Shown here piece after piece: positions 33,683-43,351 of a DNA stretch of 64,000 nt. The position numbers and the translations under genes were made by a program. Source of the stretch: AP-15 sp035538335 (GTDB lineage: Bacteria > Pseudomonadota > Alphaproteobacteria > ATCC43930 > CGMCC-115725); the NCBI GenBank assembly GCA_035538335.1, contig DATLKN010000008.1, positions 62,001-126,000 of the forward strand. The letters run 5' to 3'. The stretch's first letter is position 1. Every line of letters begins with the position of its first letter. The notes below the pieces were generated by a model. It saw nothing but the letters and a program-made list of their open reading frames with translations, was not told the DNA's origin and made no database searches.

Positions 33683-36028
33683 GCGAGGCGTCCGCCTCCT
33701 GGGTCGGCCGCCCGCTCTTGCGGCGCGAGGACGAGCGGCTCTTAAAGGGGCAGGGCGCCTTCGTCGCCGATTTCGTCCTTCCCGGCATGCTGCATGCCGC
33801 CTTTTTGCGCAGCCCCATCCATCGCGCATGCCCGCATCCGCGCGGTCGATCTGTCGCGGGCGAAAGCCGCGCCCGGCGTGCATTTCGCGATGAGCGGCAT
33901 CGAGCTGGCGCGCCGCGTGCCGCCGGTCCCCGACAGCCAGCTCGTATTGCCGCGGAAATGGACGACGCAGGTCCAGCATTCCTTCAAGAACCCGCGCCAG
34001 CCGCTGCTCGCGCACGACAAATTGCGCCATGTCGGCGAGGCGGTCGCGGTCGTCGTCGCCGACAGCCGCTATGCCGCCGAGGACGCGGCCGAACTGATCC
34101 GGCTCGACCTCGAACCCTTGACCCCGGTCGTCGATCCCGAGGCGGCATTGCGTCCCGGCGCCCCCGTCCTGCACGAGCAGTTCGACGGCAATCAGATCGG
34201 CAGCTTCCGCATCGAAAAGGGCGCCGTCGAAGCGGCGCTCGCCGCCGCCCCGAAGCGCTTCCAACGCCGCTTCTACACGCACCGCTACAGCGCCGTGCCG
34301 ATGGAGTGCCGCGGCGTCGTCGCCGCCTTCGACCCGCGCACGCAGACGATGACGATCTGGTCAGCCACGCAGATGGTGCATTGGCTGCGCCGCGAGGCGG
34401 CGGGCCTGCTGGGGACGCCCGAATCGCGGGTGCGGGCGCTGGCGCTCGATGTCGGAGGCGGCTTCGGCGGCAAGGGGCACGTCTATCCGGAGGATTTGCT
34501 GATCGCCTTTCTCGCGCGCGAGATCCGCCGGCCCGTGCGGTGGCTCGAGGACCGGCACGAGCACCTGCTCTCGGCGACACATTCGCGCGACCAATTGCAC
34601 GATGTCGCGGTCGGCTTCGATGCCGACGGGCATATCCTCGCTTTCCGCGACGATTTCATCCTCGATTGCGGCGCCTGGAACCCGATCGGCGCCGGCATCG
34701 CCTACAACACCGCGGTGCATTTGCCGGGGCCCTACAAGATCCCGAACTTCGCCGCCGCGGCACGGATCGCGACCACCAACAAGGTGCCGAACTCGGCCTA
34801 TCGCGGTGCCGGCCGTCCCGAGGCCGCCTTTGCGATGGAGCGGGCAGTCGATCTCGTCGCCCGTGAATGCGGGTTGGAGCCGGCCGAGGTGCGCCGCCGC
34901 AACATGGTCGCGGCCGCCGAGATGCCGTACGCGGTCGGTCTCGCCTACCGCGACGGCGAGCCGATCGTCTACGACAGCGGCGACTATCCGGCGGCGCTCG
35001 AAAAAGCGCTAGCCGTCGTGGGCGGGCTTTCCGCGTTTCGCGAGCGTCAGCGGCGGGCGCGCGCAGAAGGCCGCTCGCTGGGGTTCGGCATTGCCGCCTA
35101 TGTCGAGGGCACTGGCGTCGGCCCCTTCGAGGGCGCGACCGTGCGCATCGATTCCTCCGGCAAGATCTATCTCGCCTCCGGCGCCGCGCCGCAGGGGCAG
35201 GGGATGGAGACGATCTTCGCCCAGATCCTCGCCGACGAGTGGTCGGTCGCGCCCGACGACGTCGTGCTGTCGCTCGCCGATACGGCGGCGATCGCCGACG
35301 GCCTCGGCACGATTGCGAGCCGCACGACGGTCTGCCTTTCGGCGGCGCTGACATATGCGAGCCGGCGGCTCAAGGACAAGGTGTTCCAGATCGCCGCGCA
35401 TCTCCTCGAATGCGCGCCGGCCGATCTCGAACTGCGGGCCGGCGGGGTGGGCATCAAGGGCGTTCCGGGCGGCGAACTCTCGCTCGCGCGCCTCGCCGCG
35501 GCGGCGAAGCCCGGCTGGGACAACGGCCGGCCGCCGGGGGTCGAAGCCGGGCTCGAAGAGACCTGCTACTGGGAGCCGCCGACCGTCACCTGGAGCTATG
35601 CCGTGCACGTCGCAATCGTCGAGGTCGACCGCGGGCTCGGGCGCGTCAAGCTCGAGGATTACGCGATCGCGCATGATTGCGGTACCGTCGTCAATCCGCT
35701 CCTCGTCGAGGGCCAGGTGCGCGGCGGCGTCGCTCAGGGGATCGGCGGCGCGCTTTTCGAAGAATTCGCCTATGACGGCGAGGGCCAGCTCCTGACCGGC
35801 TCGCTCGCCGACTATCTGCTGCCGACCGCGAGCGATGTACCCGACATCGCGATCGTGCCTCTGCATTCGCCCTCGCCGCTCAATCCACTCGGCGTCAAGG
35901 GCGTTGGCGAAGGCGGCGCCGTCGCCCCGCCGGCGGCGATTGCCAACGCGGTCTCCGACGCGCTCGGCGTCGAGATCAACGAAACGCCGGTCAAGCCCGA
36001 GAAATTGGTTGCGAGGTTACGGCTGTAA
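33679..36028 (+). pseudogene. Molybdenum hydroxylase large (Mo-cofactor) subunit, frameshifted
   Basis: The coding sequence is that of a xanthine dehydrogenase-type large subunit: a translationally coupled GTG start, RPLLRREDERLLKGQGAFVAD, then MLHAAFLRSP, after which the frame is lost. A tandem CATCCATC at 33816-33823 adds four bases; with one CATC the frame reads on into IAHARIRAVD and continues to the stop. Downstream motifs are intact: GGGFGGKGHV, AYRGAGRPEAAFAMERAVD, and GVKGVGEGGAVAP with the catalytic glutamate. AYRGAGRPE is not the form I CO dehydrogenase signature, so this is a general aldehyde/heterocycle-type hydroxylase. Either a real inactivating or phase-variable change or a sequencing error. 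Confidence 0.85.
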
Positions 36029-36035
36029 TATTCTC

Positions 36036-36102
36036 GTCATACCGGCGCAGGCCGGTATCCATGCCTGCCATGGGTCCCGAATTTCATCGGGAGGACGGGG
36101 AC
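36036..36102. repeat. Palindromic repeat (GTCATACCGGC family)
   Basis: It starts with GTCATACCGGC-GCAG-GCCGGTATCC and has a second, degenerate arm near 36085. It lies between the convergent large-subunit and DUF3830 genes. Confidence 0.7.
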
Positions 36103-36114
36103 TTCGAAGCGCAG

Positions 36115-36534
36115 CTATCCTTCAGCCGCGGTAAACGCGATCTCCTGCGCGCCCTGCCATAGGGTGAGCCGGCCGAGTTCGGCCAAATTCTCGCCGCCCG
36201 CGACGATCGTCAGGAAATGGTTGCCGGCGAGCTGCCCCGCCTTGCTCGCGAAGCGGCAAGCGCCATAGGCGAGGAGCAGCTCGGTCTCGCTGACCCCGCC
36301 CGGGTAGAGCAGCACCGCGCCGGGCGGCGGGTAGCTCGTCGCGTTCTCGTGTGCGAGGCCGAGATCGAGGCTGCCGAGCGGTATCCAGCACGCTTCGCCG
36401 CTCCAGCGCACGTGAATCAGGCGATTGCGATAGGGAAGCATGCGCAGGAAGGCGGCGCAGGTCTTGGGCGCCGCCTCGCGCTCGAGGCGCGCGAGGAAGG
36501 CGAACGGCCCCGCACATATCCGGATGTCTGCCAT
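36115..36534 (-). CDS. DUF3830 family protein
   Basis: A 139-residue protein of the DUF3830 family, which has a cyclophilin-like beta-barrel. Typical segments are RNRLIHVRWSGEACWIPLG, LYPGGVSETELLLAYG and ASKAGQLAGNHFLTIV. The function is unknown. It starts one base after the stop of the benzoate-CoA ligase gene, so the two are one transcript and probably one pathway. Confidence 0.82.
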   Translation of the reverse strand: MADIRICAGPFAFLARLEREAAPKTCAAFLRMLPYRNRLIHVRWSGEACWIPLGSLDLGLAHENATSYPPPGAVLLYPGGVSETELLLAYGACRFASKAGQLAGNHFLTIVAGGENLAELGRLTLWQGAQEIAFTAAEG

Positions 36535-36535
36535 T

Positions 36536-38086
<1,551 letters not shown>

Positions 38087-38165
38087 GCCGCCGCTATTAC
38101 GGCGGCGGACAACAAGCATTATATTTCCGGCAATGGTCGCATTGCTGAACCGCGGGCGCAAGCAG

Positions 38166-39086
38166 ATGGCGGATGGAAACCTCGAGGTCAATGAGGAAAG
38201 TGGCGTCGCGGCGGCCCGCGACGGCTATCTATGCGGTCTCGGCGAGCGGGTGCGCGCCGAGCGGGCGCGGCGCGGCATGACCCGCAAGATCCTGGCGCGC
38301 GACGCCGGCCTGTCGGAGCGCTACCTGGCGCAGCTGGAGGCCGGCAAGGGCAACATGTCGATCGCGCTGTTGCGCCGCGTCGCCGCGGGTCTGCATTTGC
38401 CGCTCGCACGGCTCGTCGGCGAGGAGCCGGAGGAATCCGTCGAGCTGCGCCTCGCGGTCGAGGCGCTGCGGCGTCTCGCTCCAGGCGAGCTGCGCCAGGC
38501 GCGCGACATGCTGGAAGCTCGCTTCGGCCTTGCCGAGCCCGGCGAAAGGCGGCGACGCATCGCGCTGATCGGGTTGCGCGGCGCCGGAAAATCGACGCTC
38601 GGGCGCCGCCTCGCGCAGCACCTCGCCGTCCCCTTCATCGAGCTCGACGCCGAGATCGAGCGCGATTGCGGTCTCTCGCTCGGCGAGATCTTCGCATTGC
38701 ACGGACAGGCCGCCTACCGCCGCAGCGAGCGGCGTGCGCTCGACGGCGCGCTCGATCGCCATTCCGCTTTCGTCCTCGCCGCCGGCGGCAGCATCGTCGC
38801 CGAGGCCGCCACCTTCGAACGCCTCTTGGCCGGCTGCTATACGGTGTGGCTGACCGCCTCGCCCGAGGAACACATGAACCGCGTCATCGCGCAGGGCGAT
38901 TTGCGTCCGATGGCCGACAACCGCGAGGCGATGGCCGATCTGAAGCGCATCCTCGCGGTGCGCGGGCCGCTTTATGCGCGCGCCGATGCGACCGTCGACA
39001 CCGCCGGCCGCACCATCGACGCGACCTTCCGGCAATTGCTCGCGGCAATGCCGCGGCCGGAACTGGCGATCCCCGCGGAAGATTGA
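38166..39086 (+). CDS. boxR: BoxR-type benzoyl-CoA-responsive regulator (HTH plus shikimate kinase-like domain)
   Basis: A 306-residue two-domain regulator. The N-terminal XRE-type HTH (LGERVRAERARRGMTRKILA, then GLSERYLAQLEAGKGNMSI) is followed by a shikimate kinase-like domain with Walker A GLRGAGKST and a following FIELDAEIERDCG. This architecture is that of BzdR and BoxR, which bind benzoyl-CoA in the kinase-like domain and repress the benzoate genes until it is present. ATG 38166 fits the family; 38133 is an alternative. It lies between the divergent bclA and boxC. Confidence 0.9.
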   Translation: MADGNLEVNEESGVAAARDGYLCGLGERVRAERARRGMTRKILARDAGLSERYLAQLEAGKGNMSIALLRRVAAGLHLPLARLVGEEPEESVELRLAVEALRRLAPGELRQARDMLEARFGLAEPGERRRRIALIGLRGAGKSTLGRRLAQHLAVPFIELDAEIERDCGLSLGEIFALHGQAAYRRSERRALDGALDRHSAFVLAAGGSIVAEAATFERLLAGCYTVWLTASPEEHMNRVIAQGDLRPMADNREAMADLKRILAVRGPLYARADATVDTAGRTIDATFRQLLAAMPRPELAIPAED

Positions 39087-39106
39087 AGAATTTTGCATGT
39101 TAGAGG

Positions 39107-39137
39107 TTGACCTACTGGCCGGTTTACGCACTATAAT
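39107..39137 (+). promoter_or_regulatory. Promoter of boxC
   Basis: TTGACC at 39107-39112 and a perfect TATAAT at 39132-39137, 19 bases apart. The start of transcription would fall at about 39144, one or two bases from the boxC ATG, so the mRNA would be leaderless. A TGCA-containing element (TTTTGCATGTTAGAGG) lies just upstream and could be the BoxR operator. Confidence 0.6.
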
Positions 39138-39145
39138 TCCGCTCG

Positions 39146-40771
39146 ATGATCGATTTTGCTACCGACCCGGCGCATTACCGGCACTGGCGGCTTGGCTTCG
39201 CCGGCCCGGTCGCGACCCTCAGTCTCGACGTCGCCGAGGATGGCGGGCTCGAGCCCGGCTATAGGTTGAAGCTCAATTCCTACGACCTCGGCGTCGACAT
39301 CGAGTTGTCGGACGCCCTCGACCGCATCCGCTTCGAGCATCCGCAGGTCCGCGCCGTCGTGCTGACGAGCGCGCGCGAGCGGGTGTTCTGCTCGGGTGCC
39401 AACATCTACATGCTGGCCCGCGCGAGCCACGCGGCGAAGGTCGATTTCTGCCGCTTCACCAACGAGACGCGCAACGGCATCGAGGATTCGAGCCGCCACT
39501 CCGGGCTCAAATTCATCGCCGCCGTCAACGGCTCCTGCGCCGGCGGCGGCTACGAACTGGCGCTCGCCTGCGACGAGATAATCATGCTCGACGACCGTTC
39601 AAGCACGGTGAGCCTGCCCGAGGTGCCGCTCCTCGGCGTGCTGCCGGGCACGGGCGGGCTGACCCGGCTCGTCGACAAGCGGCGTGTGCGCCGCGACCTC
39701 GCCGACGTCTTCTGCACCGCCGCCGAGGGAGTGCGCGCGCCGAGGGCCAAGGAATGGGGCCTGGTCGACCGAATCGCCCCGCCTGCCCGTTTCAAGGACC
39801 TCGTCGCCGAGCGCGCCCGCGAACGGGCGGCGGCGAGCGACCGCCCGGAGGATGCGGCGGGCGTGAAGCTGACGCCGCTCGAGCGGCGCATCGAGCCCGA
39901 CCGCTGGCGCTACCGCTCGGTCGAGGTCGAGATCGACCGCGGCCGCCGCCACGCGACCTTGACCGTGCACGGGCCCGAGCGTGCCGACATCCGCGACGGG
40001 GTCGCGGCGATCCTCGAGGCAGGGGCGCGCTGGTGGCCGCTGCGTATGGCCCGCGAACTCGAGGATGCGCTGTTGCTGCTGCGGGCCAACGAACCGGCGA
40101 TCGGCACTCTGGTCCTCAAGACGCAGGGCGACCCGGAAGCGGTGCTGGCGAGCGATGCGACGGTCGCGAAATGCGAGGGGCATTGGTTCGTCCGCGAGAC
40201 GCTCGGGTTCTTGCGCCGCACGTTGCAGCGTTTCGAAGTGGCCTCGCGCAGCCTCTTCGCGGTCATCGACGACGGCTCTTGCTTTGCCGGCAGCCTTTTC
40301 GAATTGGCGCTGCTCGCCGACCGCAGCTACATGCTGCGCCGCGAGGAGGGGGAGGGGCCGCGCATCGCGCTCGGCCGCCTGAACTTCCGCGGGCTCGAGG
40401 ATTTGCAGGGCCGCACCCGGCTCGCCGCGCGTTTCGCCGGCGCCGAGCCGCCGGCCGAGCGGGGCGCGCTCTTCAACGCCGCCGCCGCGCTCGCCCGCGG
40501 CCTCGTCACCTTCGCGCCGGACGAACTCGACTGGGACGAAGAGATCCGCCTGGCGCTCGAGGAACGCGCGAGCCTGTCGCCCGATGCGCTCTCCGGCATG
40601 GAGGCGAGCCTGCGCTTCGCCGGCGGCGAGAGCCTCGCGACCAAAATCTTCGGGCGACTGACGGCCTGGCAGAACTGGATCTTCGGGCGCCCCAACGCGG
40701 TCGGCGAGCAGGGCGCCTTGAAACGCTACGGCGGCGGCGGCAAGCCGCGCTTCGACTGGGACCGGGTCTGA
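39146..40771 (+). CDS. boxC: 2,3-epoxybenzoyl-CoA dihydrolase
   Basis: A 541-residue BoxC. It belongs to the crotonase superfamily with two halves: ERVFCSGANIYMLARASHAAK and NGSCAGGGYELALACDEI form the oxyanion region of the first half, and a diverged repeat lies in the second. The enzyme opens the ring of 2,3-epoxybenzoyl-CoA with two waters to give the ring-cleavage product plus formate. The length and the DSSRHSGLKFIAAVNGSCAG region are typical of BoxC. It shares a direction with boxB. Confidence 0.93.
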   Translation: MIDFATDPAHYRHWRLGFAGPVATLSLDVAEDGGLEPGYRLKLNSYDLGVDIELSDALDRIRFEHPQVRAVVLTSARERVFCSGANIYMLARASHAAKVDFCRFTNETRNGIEDSSRHSGLKFIAAVNGSCAGGGYELALACDEIIMLDDRSSTVSLPEVPLLGVLPGTGGLTRLVDKRRVRRDLADVFCTAAEGVRAPRAKEWGLVDRIAPPARFKDLVAERARERAAASDRPEDAAGVKLTPLERRIEPDRWRYRSVEVEIDRGRRHATLTVHGPERADIRDGVAAILEAGARWWPLRMARELEDALLLLRANEPAIGTLVLKTQGDPEAVLASDATVAKCEGHWFVRETLGFLRRTLQRFEVASRSLFAVIDDGSCFAGSLFELALLADRSYMLRREEGEGPRIALGRLNFRGLEDLQGRTRLAARFAGAEPPAERGALFNAAAALARGLVTFAPDELDWDEEIRLALEERASLSPDALSGMEASLRFAGGESLATKIFGRLTAWQNWIFGRPNAVGEQGALKRYGGGGKPRFDWDRV

Positions 40772-40775
40772 CGCC

Positions 40776-40856
40776 GTCATTCCCGCGAAAGCGGGAAGCC
40801 AGGGAGCCAAGACCGGAACGATAGCCCTGGACCCCCGCCTGCGCGGGGGTGACGAT
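40776..40856. repeat. Palindromic repeat (GTCATTCCCGCGAAAGCGGG family)
   Basis: A double hairpin: GTCATTCCCGC-GAAA-GCGGGAAGCCAG, a spacer, then CCCCCGCCTGCGCGGGGGTGACG. It lies between boxC and boxB and may end or stabilise the boxC message. Confidence 0.85.
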
Positions 40857-40875
40857 GCAGCAAGGGGAGACGGGC

Positions 40876-42300
40876 ATGACGATCGACTACCGCGAGCGGA
40901 TTCCGAACAATGTCGGGCTCGGCGAGGATAAGGCGCTGCAGCGCGCCCTCGAACACTGGCAGCCGCGCTTTCTCGATTGGTGGCGCGAGATGGGCCCGAC
41001 CGATTTCCTCGCCGCCGACGTCTATCTGCGCACCGCGACGAGCGCCGACGCCAAGGGCTGGGCGAGCTACGGCAAGGTGAGGCTGCCCGAATACCGCTGG
41101 GGCATCTTTCTCGCCACGCCGACGCCGGACCGCCGCATCGGCTTCGGCGACGATTACGGCGAACCGGTCTGGCAGCAGGTGCCGGGCGAGCACCGCGCGA
41201 CTTTGCGCCGGCTCATCGTCACGCAAGGCGACACCGAGCCCGCTTCCGTCGAGCAGCAGCGCCTCTTGGGCTTTTGCGCCCCGTCGATCTACGATCTGCG
41301 CAACCTCTTCCAGATCAACGTCGAGGAGGCGCGGCATCTGTGGGCAATGGTGTACCTGCTGCACGCGCATTTCGGCCGCGACGGGCGCGAGGAGGCCGAG
41401 GCCTTGCTCGACCGCCATTCCGGCAATGCCGATCGGCCGCGCATTCTCGGCACCTTCAACGAGCCGATCGAGGATTGGCTCTCCTTCTTCATGTTCACCT
41501 ATTTCACCGACCGCGACGGCAAGTACCAGCTGAAGAGCCTCGCCGAGAGCGCCTTCGACCCGCTGTCGCGGACCTGCAATTTCATGCTGACCGAAGAAGC
41601 CCATCACATGTATGTCGGCGACAGCGGCCTGACGCGCGTCATCCGCCGCACCATCGAGATGATGCGCGAACTGAAGAGCGAGGATCCCGTCCGCCTGCGC
41701 GAATGCGGGGTCATCGACTTGCCGACCTTGCAGCGCTACATGAACTATTGGTTCAGCTCCTCGCTCGACCTGTTCGGGGCCGAAGTGTCCTCGAATGCGG
41801 CGCACTATTTTGCCGCCGGCATCAAGGGCCGGCCGGACGAGGCGCGCTTTCCGGACCACCGCGAGACGGATTCGCTGATGGCGCTCGAGCTGCCGAACGG
41901 CAAGGGCGAAATCGCCATCGACGAGGTGCCGCTGCGCAACGCGATGAACGAGGTGTCGCGCGCCGCCTATGTCGCCGATTGCAATGTCGGTATCGGGCGC
42001 TGGAACAAGCTGATCGAGAGGGCCGGACGCGATTTCCGCTTCCGCCTGCCGAGCCCGCGCTTTCACCGCGCGATCGGCGCCTGGTCCGGTGTCCCGGTCG
42101 ATCCCGAAGGGCATATCGTCAGCCGCCAGGCGTGCGCCGCCGGCGCCCGCGAGTGGTTTCCGACCTCCGCCGACCGGGCCTTCGTGCGGAGCCTGATGCA
42201 GCGCGTCGTCGAACCCGGCAAGATCGCCGGCTGGATTTCGCCGCCGAGCCATGGTGTAAATAACCTGCCGCTCGACTATGAATATGTCCGGCTGAACTGA
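40876..42300 (+). CDS. boxB: Benzoyl-CoA 2,3-epoxidase subunit B (diiron oxygenase)
   Basis: A 474-residue BoxB, the class I diiron oxygenase that epoxidises benzoyl-CoA. Diiron ligand regions are visible: NVEEARHLWAMVYLLHAHF (E-x2-H) and LTEEAHHMYVGDSG (E-x2-H), with further glutamates between. It needs the reductase BoxA, absent from this window. The start ATG 40876 has a GGGAGA ribosome-binding site; the repeat occupies the sequence upstream. Confidence 0.93.
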   Translation: MTIDYRERIPNNVGLGEDKALQRALEHWQPRFLDWWREMGPTDFLAADVYLRTATSADAKGWASYGKVRLPEYRWGIFLATPTPDRRIGFGDDYGEPVWQQVPGEHRATLRRLIVTQGDTEPASVEQQRLLGFCAPSIYDLRNLFQINVEEARHLWAMVYLLHAHFGRDGREEAEALLDRHSGNADRPRILGTFNEPIEDWLSFFMFTYFTDRDGKYQLKSLAESAFDPLSRTCNFMLTEEAHHMYVGDSGLTRVIRRTIEMMRELKSEDPVRLRECGVIDLPTLQRYMNYWFSSSLDLFGAEVSSNAAHYFAAGIKGRPDEARFPDHRETDSLMALELPNGKGEIAIDEVPLRNAMNEVSRAAYVADCNVGIGRWNKLIERAGRDFRFRLPSPRFHRAIGAWSGVPVDPEGHIVSRQACAAGAREWFPTSADRAFVRSLMQRVVEPGKIAGWISPPSHGVNNLPLDYEYVRLN

Positions 42301-42318
42301 CGCAGCTCTATCTGTCGT

Positions 42319-42450
42319 TAATCACCCCGGCGCAGGCCGGAGTCCACCGATCAGCCTCGCCGAGCCGGATCGGGTTTCTAATTCCTCGCAATCTGTTGTA
42401 GATATGCACGGGCGGAGAAGCGGGTCCCGGCCTTCGCCGGGACGACAGAG
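42319..42450. repeat. Palindromic repeats (CCCCGGCGCAGGCCGG and CCGGCCTTCGCCGGGACGAC)
   Basis: Two hairpins of the GTC.TC.CCGGCG family flank a less structured stretch between boxB and the PNPOx-like gene. No gene is evident in this 181-base gap. Confidence 0.6.
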
Positions 42451-42481
42451 CTTGTCCGGCCTTTCGAAGGAGGCGAGCGCC

Positions 42482-43093
42482 GTGGATTGCATCGAGGATT
42501 TCGACCGGCTGCGCGAGCTTTACGGGCCGGCGAGCGAACGCTCGCTGAGAAAAGAGCTGCGGCATCTCGACCGGCATTGCCGCGCCTTCATCGCGAAGTC
42601 GCCCTTTCTGGTGATCGCCTCGACCGACCCCGAGGGCCGCTGCGACGCCTCGCCGAAGGGCGACGCGCCGGGTTTTGTCGAGGTCGTCGACGACAAGACG
42701 CTGCTGATCCCGGACCGGCTCGGCAACAACCGCGTCGATACGCTCGGCAATCTGCTCGCCTGCCCTGGCGTCGGGCTGATCTTCCTGGTGCCCGGCGTCA
42801 ACGAGACGCTGCGCGTCAATGGCCGCGCCCGCGTCACCACCGATGCCGCCCTTCTCGAAACGATGGCGGTCAACGGCAAGGTGCCGCGCAGCGGCATCCT
42901 CGTCGCCGTCGAGGAAGTCTATTTCCATTGCGGCAAGGCGCTGATCCGTTCCGATCTGTGGAACCCGGAAAAACAGCTGAAGCGCGGCGAATTCCCCTCC
43001 TTGGGCCGCATCCTCGCTGACCAGATCGGCGGCATCAGCGTCGAGGATTCGGAGCGGCTGACTGCGGAAAGCTACCGCACGCGGCTGTATTAA
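42482..43093 (+). CDS. Pyridoxamine 5'-phosphate oxidase-fold protein (MSMEG_1061 type)
   Basis: A 203-residue split-barrel flavin-type protein: FIAKSPFLVIASTDPEGRCD, PDRLGNNRVDTLGNLLA and VNETLRVNGRARVTTD are typical of the MSMEG_1061-type group of FMN- or F420-binding oxidases. The substrate is unknown. The GTG start at 42482 has a strong AAGGAGG ribosome-binding site. Confidence 0.83.
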   Translation: MDCIEDFDRLRELYGPASERSLRKELRHLDRHCRAFIAKSPFLVIASTDPEGRCDASPKGDAPGFVEVVDDKTLLIPDRLGNNRVDTLGNLLACPGVGLIFLVPGVNETLRVNGRARVTTDAALLETMAVNGKVPRSGILVAVEEVYFHCGKALIRSDLWNPEKQLKRGEFPSLGRILADQIGGISVEDSERLTAESYRTRLY

Positions 43094-43101
43094 GTCGGAC
43101 C

Positions 43102-43176
43102 GGGATTGCTTCGCCGTGCTCGCAATGACGCCCCAAAGGCTGTCATTGCGAGGCGCGCCGCGACGACGCAATCCGG
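43102..43176. repeat. Palindromic repeat (GTCATTGCGAGCG family)
   Basis: Arms GATTGCTTCGCCGTGCTCGCAATGAC-like and its inverted partner TGTCATTGCGAGGCGCGCC...GCAATCC. It lies between the PNPOx gene and tRNA-His. Confidence 0.85.
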
Positions 43177-43185
43177 GTGGGGTAA

Positions 43186-43262
43186 TGGGGCGAGTGACCG
43201 GATTCGAACCGGCGACATCCAGATCCACAATCTGGCGCTCTAACCAACTGAGCTACACCCGC
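43186..43262 (-). tRNA. tRNA-His (anticodon GTG)
   Basis: A complete cloverleaf on the minus strand: acceptor GCGGGTG/CACTCGC, D-arm GCTC/GAGC, anticodon stem CCAGA/TCTGG with loop TTGTGGA, T-arm CCGG.../CCGG, discriminator C and CCA. A G at -1 (43263) opposite C73 is the tRNA-His identity pair. Confidence 0.96.
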
Positions 43263-43351
43263 CGCAAGCCCTTGAGGTAGCCGCTCGCCGCTGCTGCGTC
43301 AAGATTGGCCGCGGGCTTTGCCGCGCTGCACGCCGTTCCCACATCTTGATA

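Noticed and set aside
33794..36028. A shorter start for the molybdenum hydroxylase large subunit at 33794
   Set aside because: The protein would lack the conserved N-terminus, which is present in the other frame up to the CATC duplication and has a coupled GTG start.
32322..36028. Assignment as 4-hydroxybenzoyl-CoA reductase because of the nearby box genes
   Set aside because: The FAD subunit is too short and lacks the extra 4Fe-4S loop of HcrB; the cluster is separate from the box genes and convergent with them.
33679..36028. Assignment as form I CO dehydrogenase
   Set aside because: The AYRGAGRPE motif is present in place of the AYxCSFR active-site loop of true form I enzymes.
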